A program made the position numbers and the translations under genes. The notes beneath the pieces are model-generated. The model worked only from the letters and a program-made list of their open reading frames with translations, made no database searches and was not told where the DNA came from. Source: Roseibium aggregatum IAM 12614 (GTDB lineage: Bacteria > Pseudomonadota > Alphaproteobacteria > Rhizobiales > Stappiaceae). From it: a stretch of DNA of 64,000 nt. The stretch covers positions 39,058 to 103,057 of the forward strand of contig NZ_AAUW01000026.1 of NCBI RefSeq assembly GCF_000168975.1. Direction: 5' to 3'. Each line of letters opens with the position of its first letter. Positions within the stretch are counted from its first letter, which is position 1. Shown piece by piece: positions 1 to 8,985 of this stretch.

Positions 1-2
1 CT

Positions 3-629
3 CTTTTCCTGCTGTCCTTCATTGTCATCGCTTCACCGCTGATCGAACAGATCCCGGTCGCGGCGCTGGTCGGTGTGATGTTCATGGTCGTGATCGGCAC
101 CTTCGCCTGGACCAGCCTGAAGATCATGCACAAGATCCCGCCGATCGACGCGCTCGTGATGGTCATCGTCACCTGCGTCACCGTCTACTCGGATCTTGCG
201 GTCGCTGTCGTTGTCGGCGTGATTATCTCCGCGCTCGCCTATGCCTGGAACGCCGCCAGCCGCATCCGGGCCCGCATCGGCACCAGCAAGGAAGGCTGGA
301 AGGTCTACCGTCTGAGCGGGCCGTTGTTTTTCGGCTCCGCCACCGGCTTTACCGACCTGTTCGATCCGCTGAACGACCCTGAAGACGTTGTCGTGGACTT
401 CATCGATAGCCGCGTGGTCGATCATTCCGGCCTGGAAGCGATCGATGCACTGGCCTCGAAGTACCTCGCAGCCGGCAAGCGCCTGCACCTGCGCCATCTG
501 TCTCCGGACTGCAAGAAGCTTCTGGACAAGGCCGGGAATCTTGTTGAAGTCTCGGTTCTTGAAGACCCCGACTACGAAATCGCCGTGGACTACGGTCATA
601 GGTTTGACCGGGCGGAAAAAACCACCTGA
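3..629 (+). CDS. SulP-family anion transporter, 3' part with STAS domain (5' end outside window)
   Basis: This is the C-terminal part of a SulP (SLC26-like) inner-membrane anion permease, probably for sulfate or bicarbonate. The reading frame is open from base 3 and the start lies upstream of the window. The first ~75 residues are hydrophobic segments; the motif IEQIPVAALVGVM is typical of the last SulP helices. The final ~110 residues form a cytoplasmic STAS domain: FGSATGFTDLF is followed by a VVDFIDSRVVDHSGLEAID core, the fold shared with anti-sigma-factor antagonists. The stop is followed closely by a strong terminator, so this is the last gene of its transcript. The substrate cannot be deduced from this fragment. 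Confidence 0.9.
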   Translation, partial: LFLLSFIVIASPLIEQIPVAALVGVMFMVVIGTFAWTSLKIMHKIPPIDALVMVIVTCVTVYSDLAVAVVVGVIISALAYAWNAASRIRARIGTSKEGWKVYRLSGPLFFGSATGFTDLFDPLNDPEDVVVDFIDSRVVDHSGLEAIDALASKYLAAGKRLHLRHLSPDCKKLLDKAGNLVEVSVLEDPDYEIAVDYGHRFDRAEKTT

Positions 630-656
630 CGCGCCTTTCAAGGCATCGTTTCATGA

Positions 657-690
657 GACCCGCACGGCATCGGCCGTGCGGGTCTTTTTT
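657..690 (+). terminator. Intrinsic terminator after the SulP gene
   Basis: A perfect 12-bp stem (GACCCGCACGGC at 657-668 with its complement at 673-684) encloses a 4-nt loop and is followed at once by six T. It lies 27 bp after the SulP stop codon and separates that transcript from the cyclase gene. Confidence 0.9.
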
Positions 691-821
691 GCATTTGAGG
701 CAGGTTTCTGGAGCTCGGAGATGCTCCCCGGTTGCTCCGCGGCGCGTAATTTGAAACAGATACGAGCCTGGGGTGTGGACCCATAAATGAAGACGAAATA
801 GCGCACGAACAGGACGTCACA

Positions 822-2636
822 GTGGCAGCACGCAGGAAACTCTTCATCACGCCGACCCTTGCGACCGTCATCGGCAGCTTTGTGCTGATAACTGCGGCCG
901 CCATCCTGATCATACAGGCTGTCACCTCATCGGAAGTCGTCAGGCGAATGGGCGGCGAACTGGTCGACATCGGTATGGATGCAGCGGAAACCGCGTTTGT
1001 CGAGCAACTGCACGCCGTCACCGAAACCGCCGAATTCACCCGGTTGACCTATCAGCGCAAGGAGCTGCCGCTCGACGATCCGGACCTCGTCCTGTCCTAT
1101 CTCTATGGTGCGCTTGCCCCCATGGAGCAGGTGTCCTTTCTTGTGCTGGTGGATGAAAACGGCCAGGGCGTCGATGTCGACAGGGGCGATGCGGATGGCA
1201 AGCTGCTGGGCGGCGACGTCAACCTGGCGAAGGATATCCCGATCCTCGTGCCCCTGTCGGAACGCGCCAAGACACAGACAGGCGCTTTCTGGAGCGAGCC
1301 GTTCTATATGCCGAACCGGGAGCACACCTACTACGTCTTCGTGCGCCCGCTCCATGAGGGAAAGACCTATCGTGGCAGCCTGATGATCGGCATGTCACTC
1401 GACAGAATGTCCGAAATCACCTGGCATGTTTCCACGGACGACATAACCGTGTTCCTGATGAAGGAGGGATCGGACGAAATCGTCGCCCATCCGGACCTTC
1501 ACAAGTCCTTTGGCGACCTAAGCAAGGATATGCCGCTGCTCGATGTCACCCGGCTTCCCGATGCCTTTCTGGCCGGGTTCAACGATATGCCGAAGGTGGA
1601 CAAGGCGTCCTTCGACATTTCCGAGGCCCTCGACATCTATTCCGGCACTGATCCAGACGGCGCCAAACGGTTCGTGATCCTGGAGCAGAAGAACAAAAAC
1701 CTGCTGGGGCTTCCGGTCAGGATTGGCGTGCATTTTCCTGCCGAGTACCTGGATCAGCCGCTCAGGCAATTGCTGATGGCGCTTCTTGTGGGCGGCGGAC
1801 TGCTTGTCCTGTCCCTGCTGGGCGCGGTTTTGCTGGCACGGCGGATCGCAAGGCCGGTGCAACGGGCTTCGGTTGCAGCCAGAGAAGTGGCAGACCTGAA
1901 CCTTGAGGCTGTATCCCCCCTGCCCACCAGCATCATCCGGGAGCTGGATGATCTCTCCAAGGGCTTCAATGCCATGGTCGGCGGCTTGAAAGCCTTCAAC
2001 CGCTACGTTCCGGCGACACTCGTTCGCAAACTCCTGCGCGAAGGCAGAGCAGATGCCCCGCCGGAGGAACGGGAGGTCGCGGTGCTGTTCACCGACATTG
2101 CCGGCTTCACCTCCGCCTCCGAAGGCATGACGGCGACCGAAACGGCTGCTTTCGTGAACCATCATCTTTCCATGCTGGGTGCGGAAATCACAAAGGAAGG
2201 CGGCACCATCGACAAATACATCGGCGACAGCGTCATGGCGTTCTGGGGCGCTCCGGAGCGGCTGGAAAACCCGGCAGAACCTGCTGCGCGCGCCGCAATC
2301 GGAATGGCGCGGGCCATAAGGGCGGACAATCAGGCACGCATCGCCCGGGGCGAGGCACCGGTGCGCATCCGTATCGGCCTTCACATGGGCCCGCTTGTGG
2401 TCGGCGACATCGGTGCGCCTGAGCGAGTCAACTACACGGTGATCGGCGACACGGTGAATGCCGCCTCCCGTCTGGAAAGCCTCGGCAAGGAGATCGACGC
2501 AAGTGCCGACGTGGTGATCCTCGTCTCAGGCGAGATCGCCAAACGCCTCGACAGCACGATCGATCAGGAGGCCATTGGTCCGCACAAGGTCAAAGGCAAA
2601 TCGGAAGCGGTCGAAGTAGTCCGTTTGCGCGGCTAA
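822..2636 (+). CDS. Membrane-bound class III adenylate/guanylate cyclase, copy 1
   Basis: This 604-residue protein has the architecture of a sensor cyclase that makes cAMP (or cGMP). An N-terminal transmembrane helix (about 15-35) is followed by a ~280-residue extracytoplasmic sensor, a second helix (about 310-340), a HAMP-like linker and a class III catalytic domain (about 415-600). The metal-binding aspartates are seen in FTDIAGFT and in DKYIGDSVMAFWG; VIGDTVNAASRLE carries the transition-state Asn/Arg. The start is GTG with AGGA 7 nt upstream. From position 2058 the gene is nearly identical to the next gene, while the sensor halves differ. The ligand is unknown. Confidence 0.88.
   Translation: MAARRKLFITPTLATVIGSFVLITAAAILIIQAVTSSEVVRRMGGELVDIGMDAAETAFVEQLHAVTETAEFTRLTYQRKELPLDDPDLVLSYLYGALAPMEQVSFLVLVDENGQGVDVDRGDADGKLLGGDVNLAKDIPILVPLSERAKTQTGAFWSEPFYMPNREHTYYVFVRPLHEGKTYRGSLMIGMSLDRMSEITWHVSTDDITVFLMKEGSDEIVAHPDLHKSFGDLSKDMPLLDVTRLPDAFLAGFNDMPKVDKASFDISEALDIYSGTDPDGAKRFVILEQKNKNLLGLPVRIGVHFPAEYLDQPLRQLLMALLVGGGLLVLSLLGAVLLARRIARPVQRASVAAREVADLNLEAVSPLPTSIIRELDDLSKGFNAMVGGLKAFNRYVPATLVRKLLREGRADAPPEEREVAVLFTDIAGFTSASEGMTATETAAFVNHHLSMLGAEITKEGGTIDKYIGDSVMAFWGAPERLENPAEPAARAAIGMARAIRADNQARIARGEAPVRIRIGLHMGPLVVGDIGAPERVNYTVIGDTVNAASRLESLGKEIDASADVVILVSGEIAKRLDSTIDQEAIGPHKVKGKSEAVEVVRLRG
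2058..2557 (+). repeat. 500-bp direct repeat, copy A (cyclase catalytic domain)
   Basis: Bases 2058-2557 align without gaps to 4001-4500 at a constant offset of 1943 and differ at only a small number of mostly silent positions. Flanking parts of the two genes are much more diverged. Confidence 0.9.
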
Positions 2637-2713
2637 CCCGCCGCCGTCGATGATCCTTGCAGTTACCCGTTTGGCCGATTTCCCCGCGCTTTGCCTCAAG
2701 ACGTTATCGCGGT

Positions 2714-4579
2714 ATGGGTAATGAATTGAAATTCAGTCCGCAGGCCAGACACTTGCCCCTCAACAGGCGCCTTCACATCACGCCGACACTCACGACGGTT
2801 ATCGGCGGTTTTGTCTTCATGACCGCAGCGCTTGTGCTGATCGTTCAGGCAGCAACATCCGAAAAGGTGGTGCGCAACCTGGGCGGATCGCTGATCAACT
2901 CGGGCATGCATTCCCTGGACCAGGCTTTCGCCGCCCAGATCGAAGCGGTGGAGGAAGCCAGTTCCTTTACCGTGGACGCCCTGGCCTCCGGCAGCATCCT
3001 GATGAGCCGCCCGCAGGAGGTCGCCGAATATATGTTCGGCGTGCTTTCGGCCATGGAGCATGTCTCCTTTGTCATCGTTGCCGACAAGAATGGCAATTTC
3101 ATACAGGTCGACCGGGGCCGCGCCGACGGTATTCTTGTGCCGCAATTTGTGCCCAAAACCGACGAAACCCACGCGCTTGTAGGTCTGATATCCTCTTCGA
3201 GCAAAAAGACCGCCCCCTTCTGGTCCGGGCCGGCCTTCTACCCCCAGCGCCAGCACACCTACATTGCCCACGTTCAACCGATCCTTTCCCCAGGGCCTGA
3301 GGGCGGCGCATACGAGGGGCTGGTTCTCATGGCCATGTCCATGGAGCGCTTGTCGGAGGTCACAAGCGACATCTCCACCGGACTGGTTCAGGTGTTCATG
3401 ATCAATCCACAGAGTTACGGCCTGATCGCACATCCGGCGCTGCCGGAAGTTTTCAACCTTCTGTCGCCGACCCATCCGTTGATTGATCTCGAGAACGTCC
3501 CGGACTCCTTTCTGAAAACCTTGCGATCAACCGAGCCGGTCGATGCATCGGCCTACGGCATACGCCCGGGGCACGAAATGCGTGCCGGTTACGATGCCCT
3601 TGGCAAAAGGAGATTTGTCGTCATACAGAGCCCGGATCTTGGCCCGACCGGGCTGCCGCTTTCCATTGGCGCTCATTTTCCGGCAGAAATTCTGGAGCAA
3701 CCGCTTGAGCAGTTGACCGATGCCATCCTGATCGGCATTGCGCTGCTTGGCCTGTCCCTGGTCGGCGCCGGTTTTCTGGCCCATCGCATAGGCCAGCCGA
3801 TCCGCCGGGCAGCCCTGGGAGCACGAGCCGTTGCCGATCTGGAACTGGACGCCGCGGAGCATTTGCCCGGCAGCTTTGTCCGCGAACTGGACGATCTGGC
3901 CAACGGCTTCAACTCCATGGTCGGCGGCCTGACCGCTTTCAGCCGCTACGTGCCGAAAACGCTCGTCCGGAAGCTTCTGCGTGAGGGCCGTGCGGAAGCA
4001 CCGCCGGAGGAACGGGAGGTCGCTGTGATGTTCACCGACATCGCCGGGTTCACCTCCGCCTCCGAAGGTATGACAGCGACCGAAACGGCTGCTTTCGTGA
4101 ACCATCATCTTTCCATGCTGGGTGCGGAAATCACAAAGGAAGGCGGCACAATCGACAAATACATCGGCGACAGCGTCATGGCGTTCTGGGGCGCTCCGGA
4201 GCGGCTGGAAAACCCGGCAGAGCCTGCTGCACGCGCCGCAATCGGAATGGCGCGGGCCATAAGGGCGGACAATCAGGCACGCATCGCCCGGGGCGAGGCA
4301 CCGGTGCGCATCCGCATCGGCCTTCACATGGGCCCTCTTGTCGTCGGCGATATCGGTGCGCCTGAGCGAGTCAACTACACGGTGATCGGCGACACGGTGA
4401 ATGCCGCCTCCCGTCTGGAAAGCCTCGGCAAGGAGATCGACGCAAGTGCCGACGTGGTGATCCTCGTCTCAGGCGAGATCGCCAAACGCCTCGACAGCAC
4501 CCTTGAGCGCCGTCCGATTGGCCTGCACCAGGTCAAAGGCAGGGTCGAGCCGCTGGAGGTCGTGCGGCTGATCGGCTGA
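2714..4579 (+). CDS. Membrane-bound class III adenylate/guanylate cyclase, copy 2
   Basis: This is a tandem paralogue of the preceding cyclase, with the same order of parts: helix, ~290-residue periplasmic sensor, helix, HAMP linker and class III catalytic domain. ATG 2714 is preferred because it aligns the shared ITPTL.TVIGGF segment with copy 1; a TTG at 2657 would add 19 residues. The catalytic half keeps both metal aspartates and the transition-state motif and differs from copy 1 at about 3 of the ~165 residues from the APPEERE motif to the shared LDST. The sensor halves are clearly diverged, so the two enzymes probably read different signals into one output. No terminator is visible between the copies. 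Confidence 0.87.
   Translation: MGNELKFSPQARHLPLNRRLHITPTLTTVIGGFVFMTAALVLIVQAATSEKVVRNLGGSLINSGMHSLDQAFAAQIEAVEEASSFTVDALASGSILMSRPQEVAEYMFGVLSAMEHVSFVIVADKNGNFIQVDRGRADGILVPQFVPKTDETHALVGLISSSSKKTAPFWSGPAFYPQRQHTYIAHVQPILSPGPEGGAYEGLVLMAMSMERLSEVTSDISTGLVQVFMINPQSYGLIAHPALPEVFNLLSPTHPLIDLENVPDSFLKTLRSTEPVDASAYGIRPGHEMRAGYDALGKRRFVVIQSPDLGPTGLPLSIGAHFPAEILEQPLEQLTDAILIGIALLGLSLVGAGFLAHRIGQPIRRAALGARAVADLELDAAEHLPGSFVRELDDLANGFNSMVGGLTAFSRYVPKTLVRKLLREGRAEAPPEEREVAVMFTDIAGFTSASEGMTATETAAFVNHHLSMLGAEITKEGGTIDKYIGDSVMAFWGAPERLENPAEPAARAAIGMARAIRADNQARIARGEAPVRIRIGLHMGPLVVGDIGAPERVNYTVIGDTVNAASRLESLGKEIDASADVVILVSGEIAKRLDSTLERRPIGLHQVKGRVEPLEVVRLIG
4001..4500 (+). repeat. 500-bp direct repeat, copy B (cyclase catalytic domain)
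   Basis: Second copy of the repeat at 2058-2557. The homology ends sharply at the codons for the shared LDST sequence; the last ~25 codons of the two genes differ. Confidence 0.9.
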
Positions 4580-4626
4580 CACCCGCCTCCGGCCGGGACC
4601 AGCCAACCTGTTCCGCTGAGTGAACT

Positions 4627-5190
4627 TTACAGGATCTTGTAGAGGGTCCGGTCGCGCCTCAGAACGTGGTGGAACACAACTGCGCCGATGTGAAGGGCAA
4701 ACAAGACCAGTAGCGCCCAGGCACTCCAGGAATGTATCGCCGAGAGCGTTCCGGCAATGTCCGGCGACTTGCCGATCGGGCTCCAGACAGGGATGATGCC
4801 GAACCAGCTCAGCGGGAAACCGTGCGCATTCGTCGCCAGAAATCCGCTCACCGGCATGACAATCAGAAAAAGATAGAGCAACCCGTGAACGGTGGCAGCA
4901 GCCATCCGCTCCAGGGCGGGCCCTTCCTCTTCCGGTTTGTGGGCGACAATCTTGTTGCCCACGCGGACGAGCATCAGCCAGAGCACCAGAAAGCCGAAGC
5001 TTTCATGCAGCAGGTAGAAATCCAGCGACACTTCACTCTTCACGAACTTGATGACATAGCCCAGCGGCCACGTCGCCAGAACAAGAGTAGCAATTATCCA
5101 GTGCAGGATCCTGGTCGTTCCGGCGTGACGGCTTTCGGGTGCAAGCGGGTGCACGGACGTTTGTGAGGTCGTTTCCGGGGAAGTCAGCAC
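4627..5190 (-). CDS. Cytochrome b561 family protein
   Basis: A 187-residue, four-helix di-heme membrane protein of the bacterial cytochrome b561 type, which passes electrons between quinol and periplasmic acceptors. Candidate heme-ligand histidines sit in RILHWI (first helix), LLHESFG (second), and AIHSWS and FALHIGAVVFHH near the end. The motif VMPVSGFLATNAHG between helices 3 and 4 is typical. The start is GTG at 5190 with AAGGAC just upstream. It is convergent with the cyclase pair and has no obvious operon partner, so its electron acceptor cannot be named. Confidence 0.88.
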   Translation of the reverse strand: MLTSPETTSQTSVHPLAPESRHAGTTRILHWIIATLVLATWPLGYVIKFVKSEVSLDFYLLHESFGFLVLWLMLVRVGNKIVAHKPEEEGPALERMAAATVHGLLYLFLIVMPVSGFLATNAHGFPLSWFGIIPVWSPIGKSPDIAGTLSAIHSWSAWALLVLFALHIGAVVFHHVLRRDRTLYKIL

Positions 5191-5500
5191 TGTTATTGTC
5201 CTTTTTTCCTGTCAGCAGGGGGCTGTTCGTCATGGGGCGCCCGGTTCTTTCGCGATCGGCCACTCCCTTTGCGGGTGCGCTAAACGGCTACTGTCGTCCT
5301 CAGCGTTTGAAGTGGTCGGCAGCGCCGGTACGTCCTCATCTTACCTGCCCCATGTCCAGAACCCTGTGACGGGCGACACTGCATAACCCAGCCGAACACA
5401 TCCGGGCGCGGCGAAACCGGCAAACCCGCGCAAAACGACATGGAAAGGCAGCGCAGCCCGCCGGAGACGACAGGTAATCTACAGGCCACAGGGACTTTTG
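5191..5500. other. Non-coding interval between cytochrome b561 and LuxR genes
   Basis: About 310 bases with no credible gene. It should hold the b561 promoter (minus strand) and the 3' end of the LuxR transcript. I see no clear terminator hairpin, operator palindrome or RNA. Short open frames here lack family features. Confidence 0.5.
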
Positions 5501-6652
5501 TCAGCGAAGACGGAAGAAGCAAAACCGCTCGACCAGCCGCAAGAGATCCTTTTGCGAGCGGCAAGTGGCCTTGGCCATTGCGTTTTTAAGGTGTTTTCGG
5601 GCCGTATCAAGCGAGATGTTCCGTTCGCGGCCATGTTGTGACAGATCCTGCCCTGCGGCGATTGCCCCGACCACACGCTCCTCGGAGGGCGTCAGTCGGA
5701 ACAGGCCGGCAAATTGCTTGATCTCCGATGAGTCCGGCCCGTGCTGCATGTGCAGCGGAATACACAGGACTGCCAGCAGAGAGCCGCTTCCACCGATCCC
5801 TCCAGGTACGGGCAGAAAGCGGACACCGATCTGATGGTCCGTGGTCTCGGTAAGCGTGACGATCTCGCCCGAGGGAACGCCTGAGCGGAAGTGAAGCGCT
5901 TCCAGAGCGAGCGCGAGTTGCCGGTTCAAGCCCCTGTCCCGGAAGACAAGACCCCGGCTGCTCATTTTGAAAACCTGCTCCTGCTGCAGGGCTTCCGCCT
6001 GTGAATTCGCAAAGATGATCCTGCCGTCCGCGGTGATCAGGATCACACCTTGTCCGCGTGCCGCCAGAAGATCGCCGAGCGTGTCCGCGTTGGCTTTTGC
6101 CTCTGCGAGCGTCAGGTGCATTCGCAAGGCCTGCCGTGTATGGCCGAGAACAAGTTGTTGAGCGTCGAGTTGATCCTTTTGCCAAGGCTCTTCATCATAG
6201 AGCGAAAAGCCGAGCCAGCTTAGCCTGCCGGGCATGGCAAGCTGGGCGCCTGTGACCTCGTAGAGTTCGAACGGCAGCAGGTTTTCGTGATAGACGGGAC
6301 TGGCCAGCCGCTCCTCTTCCGTCCACAGCAGATCCCCGTGCAGAACCTTGCCGATCGGCCCATCCATAATGCGCGGAAATCTGACGTCGAGAGCAGCGTA
6401 GGTGTTCATGTAGTCCTTATGAAAATCCGGATCCATCCGCACGGTAACAAACAGATCGTCGCGCACCTCGGCCAGGTTGTTGGAGAAGAAATGACAGCTC
6501 TTTGCCTGAAGAGCGTCGGTTACCTCTTCCAGGGCCGGTTTCCAGAACTCTGGCGTGACCGCCGCTTCATAAAGGCCCCGGATCGCAGCGTTCAATCTTT
6601 CCTGATCAAGTCTCACCTGGCCCTCATCGCATAATTGCTGCCTGCGAGGCAT
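5501..6652 (-). CDS. LuxR-type (helix-turn-helix) transcriptional regulator
   Basis: About 383 residues. The C-terminal ~65 residues form a LuxR/FixJ DNA-binding domain: FRLTPSEERVVGAIAAGQ, then a recognition-helix region ending RKHLKNAMAKATCRSQKDLLRLV. The N-terminal ~200 residues match no family I recognise with certainty, and a PAS-like middle (about 190-300, GVILITADGRIIFANSQAEAL) suggests small-ligand or redox sensing. There is no receiver aspartate motif. ATG 6652 is chosen over a TTG at 6661. It is transcribed alone, downstream of a strong terminator on the same strand, so its targets are unknown. Confidence 0.82.
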   Translation of the reverse strand: MPRRQQLCDEGQVRLDQERLNAAIRGLYEAAVTPEFWKPALEEVTDALQAKSCHFFSNNLAEVRDDLFVTVRMDPDFHKDYMNTYAALDVRFPRIMDGPIGKVLHGDLLWTEEERLASPVYHENLLPFELYEVTGAQLAMPGRLSWLGFSLYDEEPWQKDQLDAQQLVLGHTRQALRMHLTLAEAKANADTLGDLLAARGQGVILITADGRIIFANSQAEALQQEQVFKMSSRGLVFRDRGLNRQLALALEALHFRSGVPSGEIVTLTETTDHQIGVRFLPVPGGIGGSGSLLAVLCIPLHMQHGPDSSEIKQFAGLFRLTPSEERVVGAIAAGQDLSQHGRERNISLDTARKHLKNAMAKATCRSQKDLLRLVERFCFFRLR

Positions 6653-6734
6653 ATTCAGCAAATATATATTTCAGGAATGTTGTGATGGTCACAAAGTTTC
6701 GAAAACCGAAACCTTCCTGAAACCCACAAATCAA

Positions 6735-6763
6735 TAAAAAAGCCGCCGGGGTTACCCGGCGGC
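6735..6763 (-). terminator. Intrinsic terminator after homospermidine synthase
   Basis: Minus-strand hairpin with a 9-bp stem (GCCGCCGGG 6742-6750 with its complement at 6755-6763) followed on the minus strand by seven T (6735-6741). It lies 29 bp past the stop codon and ends the polyamine transcript. Confidence 0.92.
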
Positions 6764-6791
6764 CAATATTGAACAGGAATTGAGTTTCGCG

Positions 6792-8711
6792 TCAACGCAC
6801 CAGTATATTCCGGAACTGCCAGGGATCCTTGGTGTCGATGTCTTCCTTGTAGAAGCCCGGTCGCCCTTCAAGCGGCGTCCAGTCGGTGTAATAGCCCTTC
6901 ACCGGGCCAAGATACGGCAACTGGATCTCGAGGCAGCGCTTGTAGTCCATCTCGTCCGTCTCGACGATACCGGCCTCCGAGTTCTCCAGCGCCCAGACCA
7001 TGCCGGCCAGAACGGCCGAGGTCACCTGCAGACCCGTCGCGTTCTGATACGGCGCAAGCTCCCGAGCTTCCTCTACGGACAGCTGAGAGCCGTACCAGTA
7101 GGCATTTTTCTTGTGGCCGTAGAGCAGAACGCCGAGTTCATCGATACCATCCTGCAGTTCGCTCTCATCGAGAACATGCAGGGTCTCCTGAACCTTGCCG
7201 GCAGAGCCGAACAGCTCGTGAAGCGACAGCACCGCGACGTTTGCCGGATGATAGGCATAGTGGCAGGTCGGGCGGTAGCTGACCTTCTTGCCGTCATGCA
7301 CGGAGAAATAGTCGGCGATCGAAATCGCCTCATTGTGCGTGACCAGGAAGCCATATTGCGCGCCGGGTGTCGGGCACCACGTCCGAACACGGGTGTTGGC
7401 GCCCGGCTGTTCCAGATAGATCGCGGCCTTGCAGCCCTTCTTGTGCTTTTTGGCGTTCGCGGGCTTCCAGGTTTCGTGCGTGCCCCAGCCAAGTTCAGCC
7501 GGCTGGAAGCCTTCGGACAGGAAGCCTTCCACCGACCAGGTGTTCCAGAATTCGCCGAAAGGCTTTGGTTCCTTGGCACGCTGGGTGTCGCGTTCGGCGA
7601 TGTGTATGCCCTTGACGCCAACCTTCTTCATCAGCTTCGCCCAGCCCTTCTGGCTGGTCGGCTCCTTGAATTTGACGCCGGTATCGGTTGCGATATCAAC
7701 CAGAGCCTTTTTCACGAACCAGGACACCATGCCTGGATTGGCCCCGCAACAGGAGACCGCCGTGGTGCCGCCAGGGTTCTTCTTCTTTTCCCGGCGCACG
7801 GCTTCGCGCAGTGCGTAGTTGGTGCGGTCGGCCGCTGTCGCGGTGTCGTCGAAGTAGAAACCCGGCCAGGGCTCGACCACCGTGTCGATGTAAAGCACAC
7901 CCAACTTGCGGCAAAACTTCATCAGGTCCAGCGATGAGGTGTCGACTGACAGGTTGACCACAAAGCCCTGCCCCTCACCCTCGGTGAGCAAGGGTGTGAG
8001 AACGTCCTTGTAGTTTTCAGGTGTCAGCGGAACCTTTTCGAACCTGTAGCCCCGGTCCGTGACAAGCTTGGCATCGGCATCGACCGGGTCGATCACGGTG
8101 AACCGGTTTTTGTCGAAGTTGAAATGTCGCTCGATCAGCGGCAGCGTTCCCTTGCCGATGGAACCGAGACCGATCATCACGAGGGGGCCGGTGATGGTGC
8201 CGTGAATAGGGCCCTTTCCGGAATCAGTAGCGGCCTTGGCTACTGGAGCTTTCGAAGCGGCGGATTTCGCCGGAGCAGCTTTGGTGGCACCAGCTTTTCT
8301 GTCCGAGGGTTTCCCCGCTGTCCCGGCTGAGGTTTTCTTATCTGTTGCCTTGGCAAGTGCTGCTTTCGCGACCGATGCCGCCGGCTTCTTTGCCGCAGGT
8401 TTGGTCGCAGAAGACTTTGATGCCCCAGAAGCTTTTACAGGCGCTTTTGCGGTGGCCTTGACGGTGGCCGGCTTTCCGGCTGAAGCCTTCCCGGGAGCCG
8501 CTTTTGCTGCGGCCGGTTTGGCGGACGTTGTCTTGGTAGCCGCAGCTTTGCCAGACGTCGAATTTGCAGGAGTTGATTTGGAGTTTGCCGGCTTTCCGGC
8601 GGCAGGTCTGGACGCAGCCGCGCGCGTTGTTGTCTTGCGCCGTGAGGCCGGCTTTGCAGCGGTCTTTGCCGCCGGTTTCTTCGGCGCACCGTCGTTGGTG
8701 TCGTCGGTCAT
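6792..8711 (-). CDS. hss: Homospermidine synthase with N-terminal histone-H1-like tail
   Basis: Residues ~168-639 (about 470 residues) are a full-length homospermidine synthase, which joins aminobutyl groups from putrescine in an NAD-dependent reaction to give sym-homospermidine, a major polyamine of Hyphomicrobiales. A Rossmann motif, MIGLGSIGKGTLPLIERHF, opens the enzyme at ~179; DTVVEPWPGFYFDD and CCGANPGMVSWF are family blocks. Residues ~9-165 are an added low-complexity tail of Lys, Ala, Pro, Ser and Thr (KPAA, KTTS and KAAP type units), like histone H1 C-termini or AlgP. The enzyme core lacks its own Met before GPIHGTITGP, so the tail belongs to the protein. It follows ornithine decarboxylase and a GNAT gene on the same strand. 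Confidence 0.93.
   Translation of the reverse strand: MTDDTNDGAPKKPAAKTAAKPASRRKTTTRAAASRPAAGKPANSKSTPANSTSGKAAATKTTSAKPAAAKAAPGKASAGKPATVKATAKAPVKASGASKSSATKPAAKKPAASVAKAALAKATDKKTSAGTAGKPSDRKAGATKAAPAKSAASKAPVAKAATDSGKGPIHGTITGPLVMIGLGSIGKGTLPLIERHFNFDKNRFTVIDPVDADAKLVTDRGYRFEKVPLTPENYKDVLTPLLTEGEGQGFVVNLSVDTSSLDLMKFCRKLGVLYIDTVVEPWPGFYFDDTATAADRTNYALREAVRREKKKNPGGTTAVSCCGANPGMVSWFVKKALVDIATDTGVKFKEPTSQKGWAKLMKKVGVKGIHIAERDTQRAKEPKPFGEFWNTWSVEGFLSEGFQPAELGWGTHETWKPANAKKHKKGCKAAIYLEQPGANTRVRTWCPTPGAQYGFLVTHNEAISIADYFSVHDGKKVSYRPTCHYAYHPANVAVLSLHELFGSAGKVQETLHVLDESELQDGIDELGVLLYGHKKNAYWYGSQLSVEEARELAPYQNATGLQVTSAVLAGMVWALENSEAGIVETDEMDYKRCLEIQLPYLGPVKGYYTDWTPLEGRPGFYKEDIDTKDPWQFRNILVR
8217..8711 (-). 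repeat. Degenerate Lys/Ala/Pro-rich coding repeat (H1-like tail of homospermidine synthase)
   Basis: About 165 codons, dominated by Ala and Lys with Pro, Ser and Thr, arranged as irregular 4-6-residue units with a Lys about every 4-5 residues. The opposite strand has a long Ala-rich open frame that is only a by-product of this composition. Confidence 0.85.
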
Positions 8712-8925
8712 ATGCGTAACTCCAATCCTATCCGATATGCCGCCCTCGCCTTATCCGGAGGGTCCGGCCCATTGGGGTATCCTTCATACAGAAAAGCGCA
8801 CTAATTGCGCCTAAGTAACGTGTGGCTGGTTTCTGCAGGAATTTCAAGTCTTCCTGAAAGCAGTTTATTCAAGGAAAGACAAACGATCTTCTCAGGACCT
8901 CGTGAGCAAAAGACAGGCCTTTGCT

Positions 8926-8964
8926 TGAAAAAACAAGAGACGGCGGCGAAAAAGTCCGCCGCCG
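8926..8964 (-). terminator. Possible terminator after the GNAT gene
   Basis: A 7-bp GC stem (CGGCGGC 8941-8947 with 8958-8964) sits just past the GNAT stop on the minus strand and is followed after ~7 nt by a short T run (near 8927-8933). The spacing is poor, so it may be an attenuator in the 274-bp gap before homospermidine synthase. Confidence 0.4.
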
Positions 8965-8985
8965 CCATTTTTCATATCCTGAACT

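Noticed and set aside
8236..8814. Ala/Phe/Gly-rich open frame opposite the homospermidine synthase tail
   Set aside because: Its composition is simply the complement of the Lys/Ala/Pro repeats; no start signal or domain.
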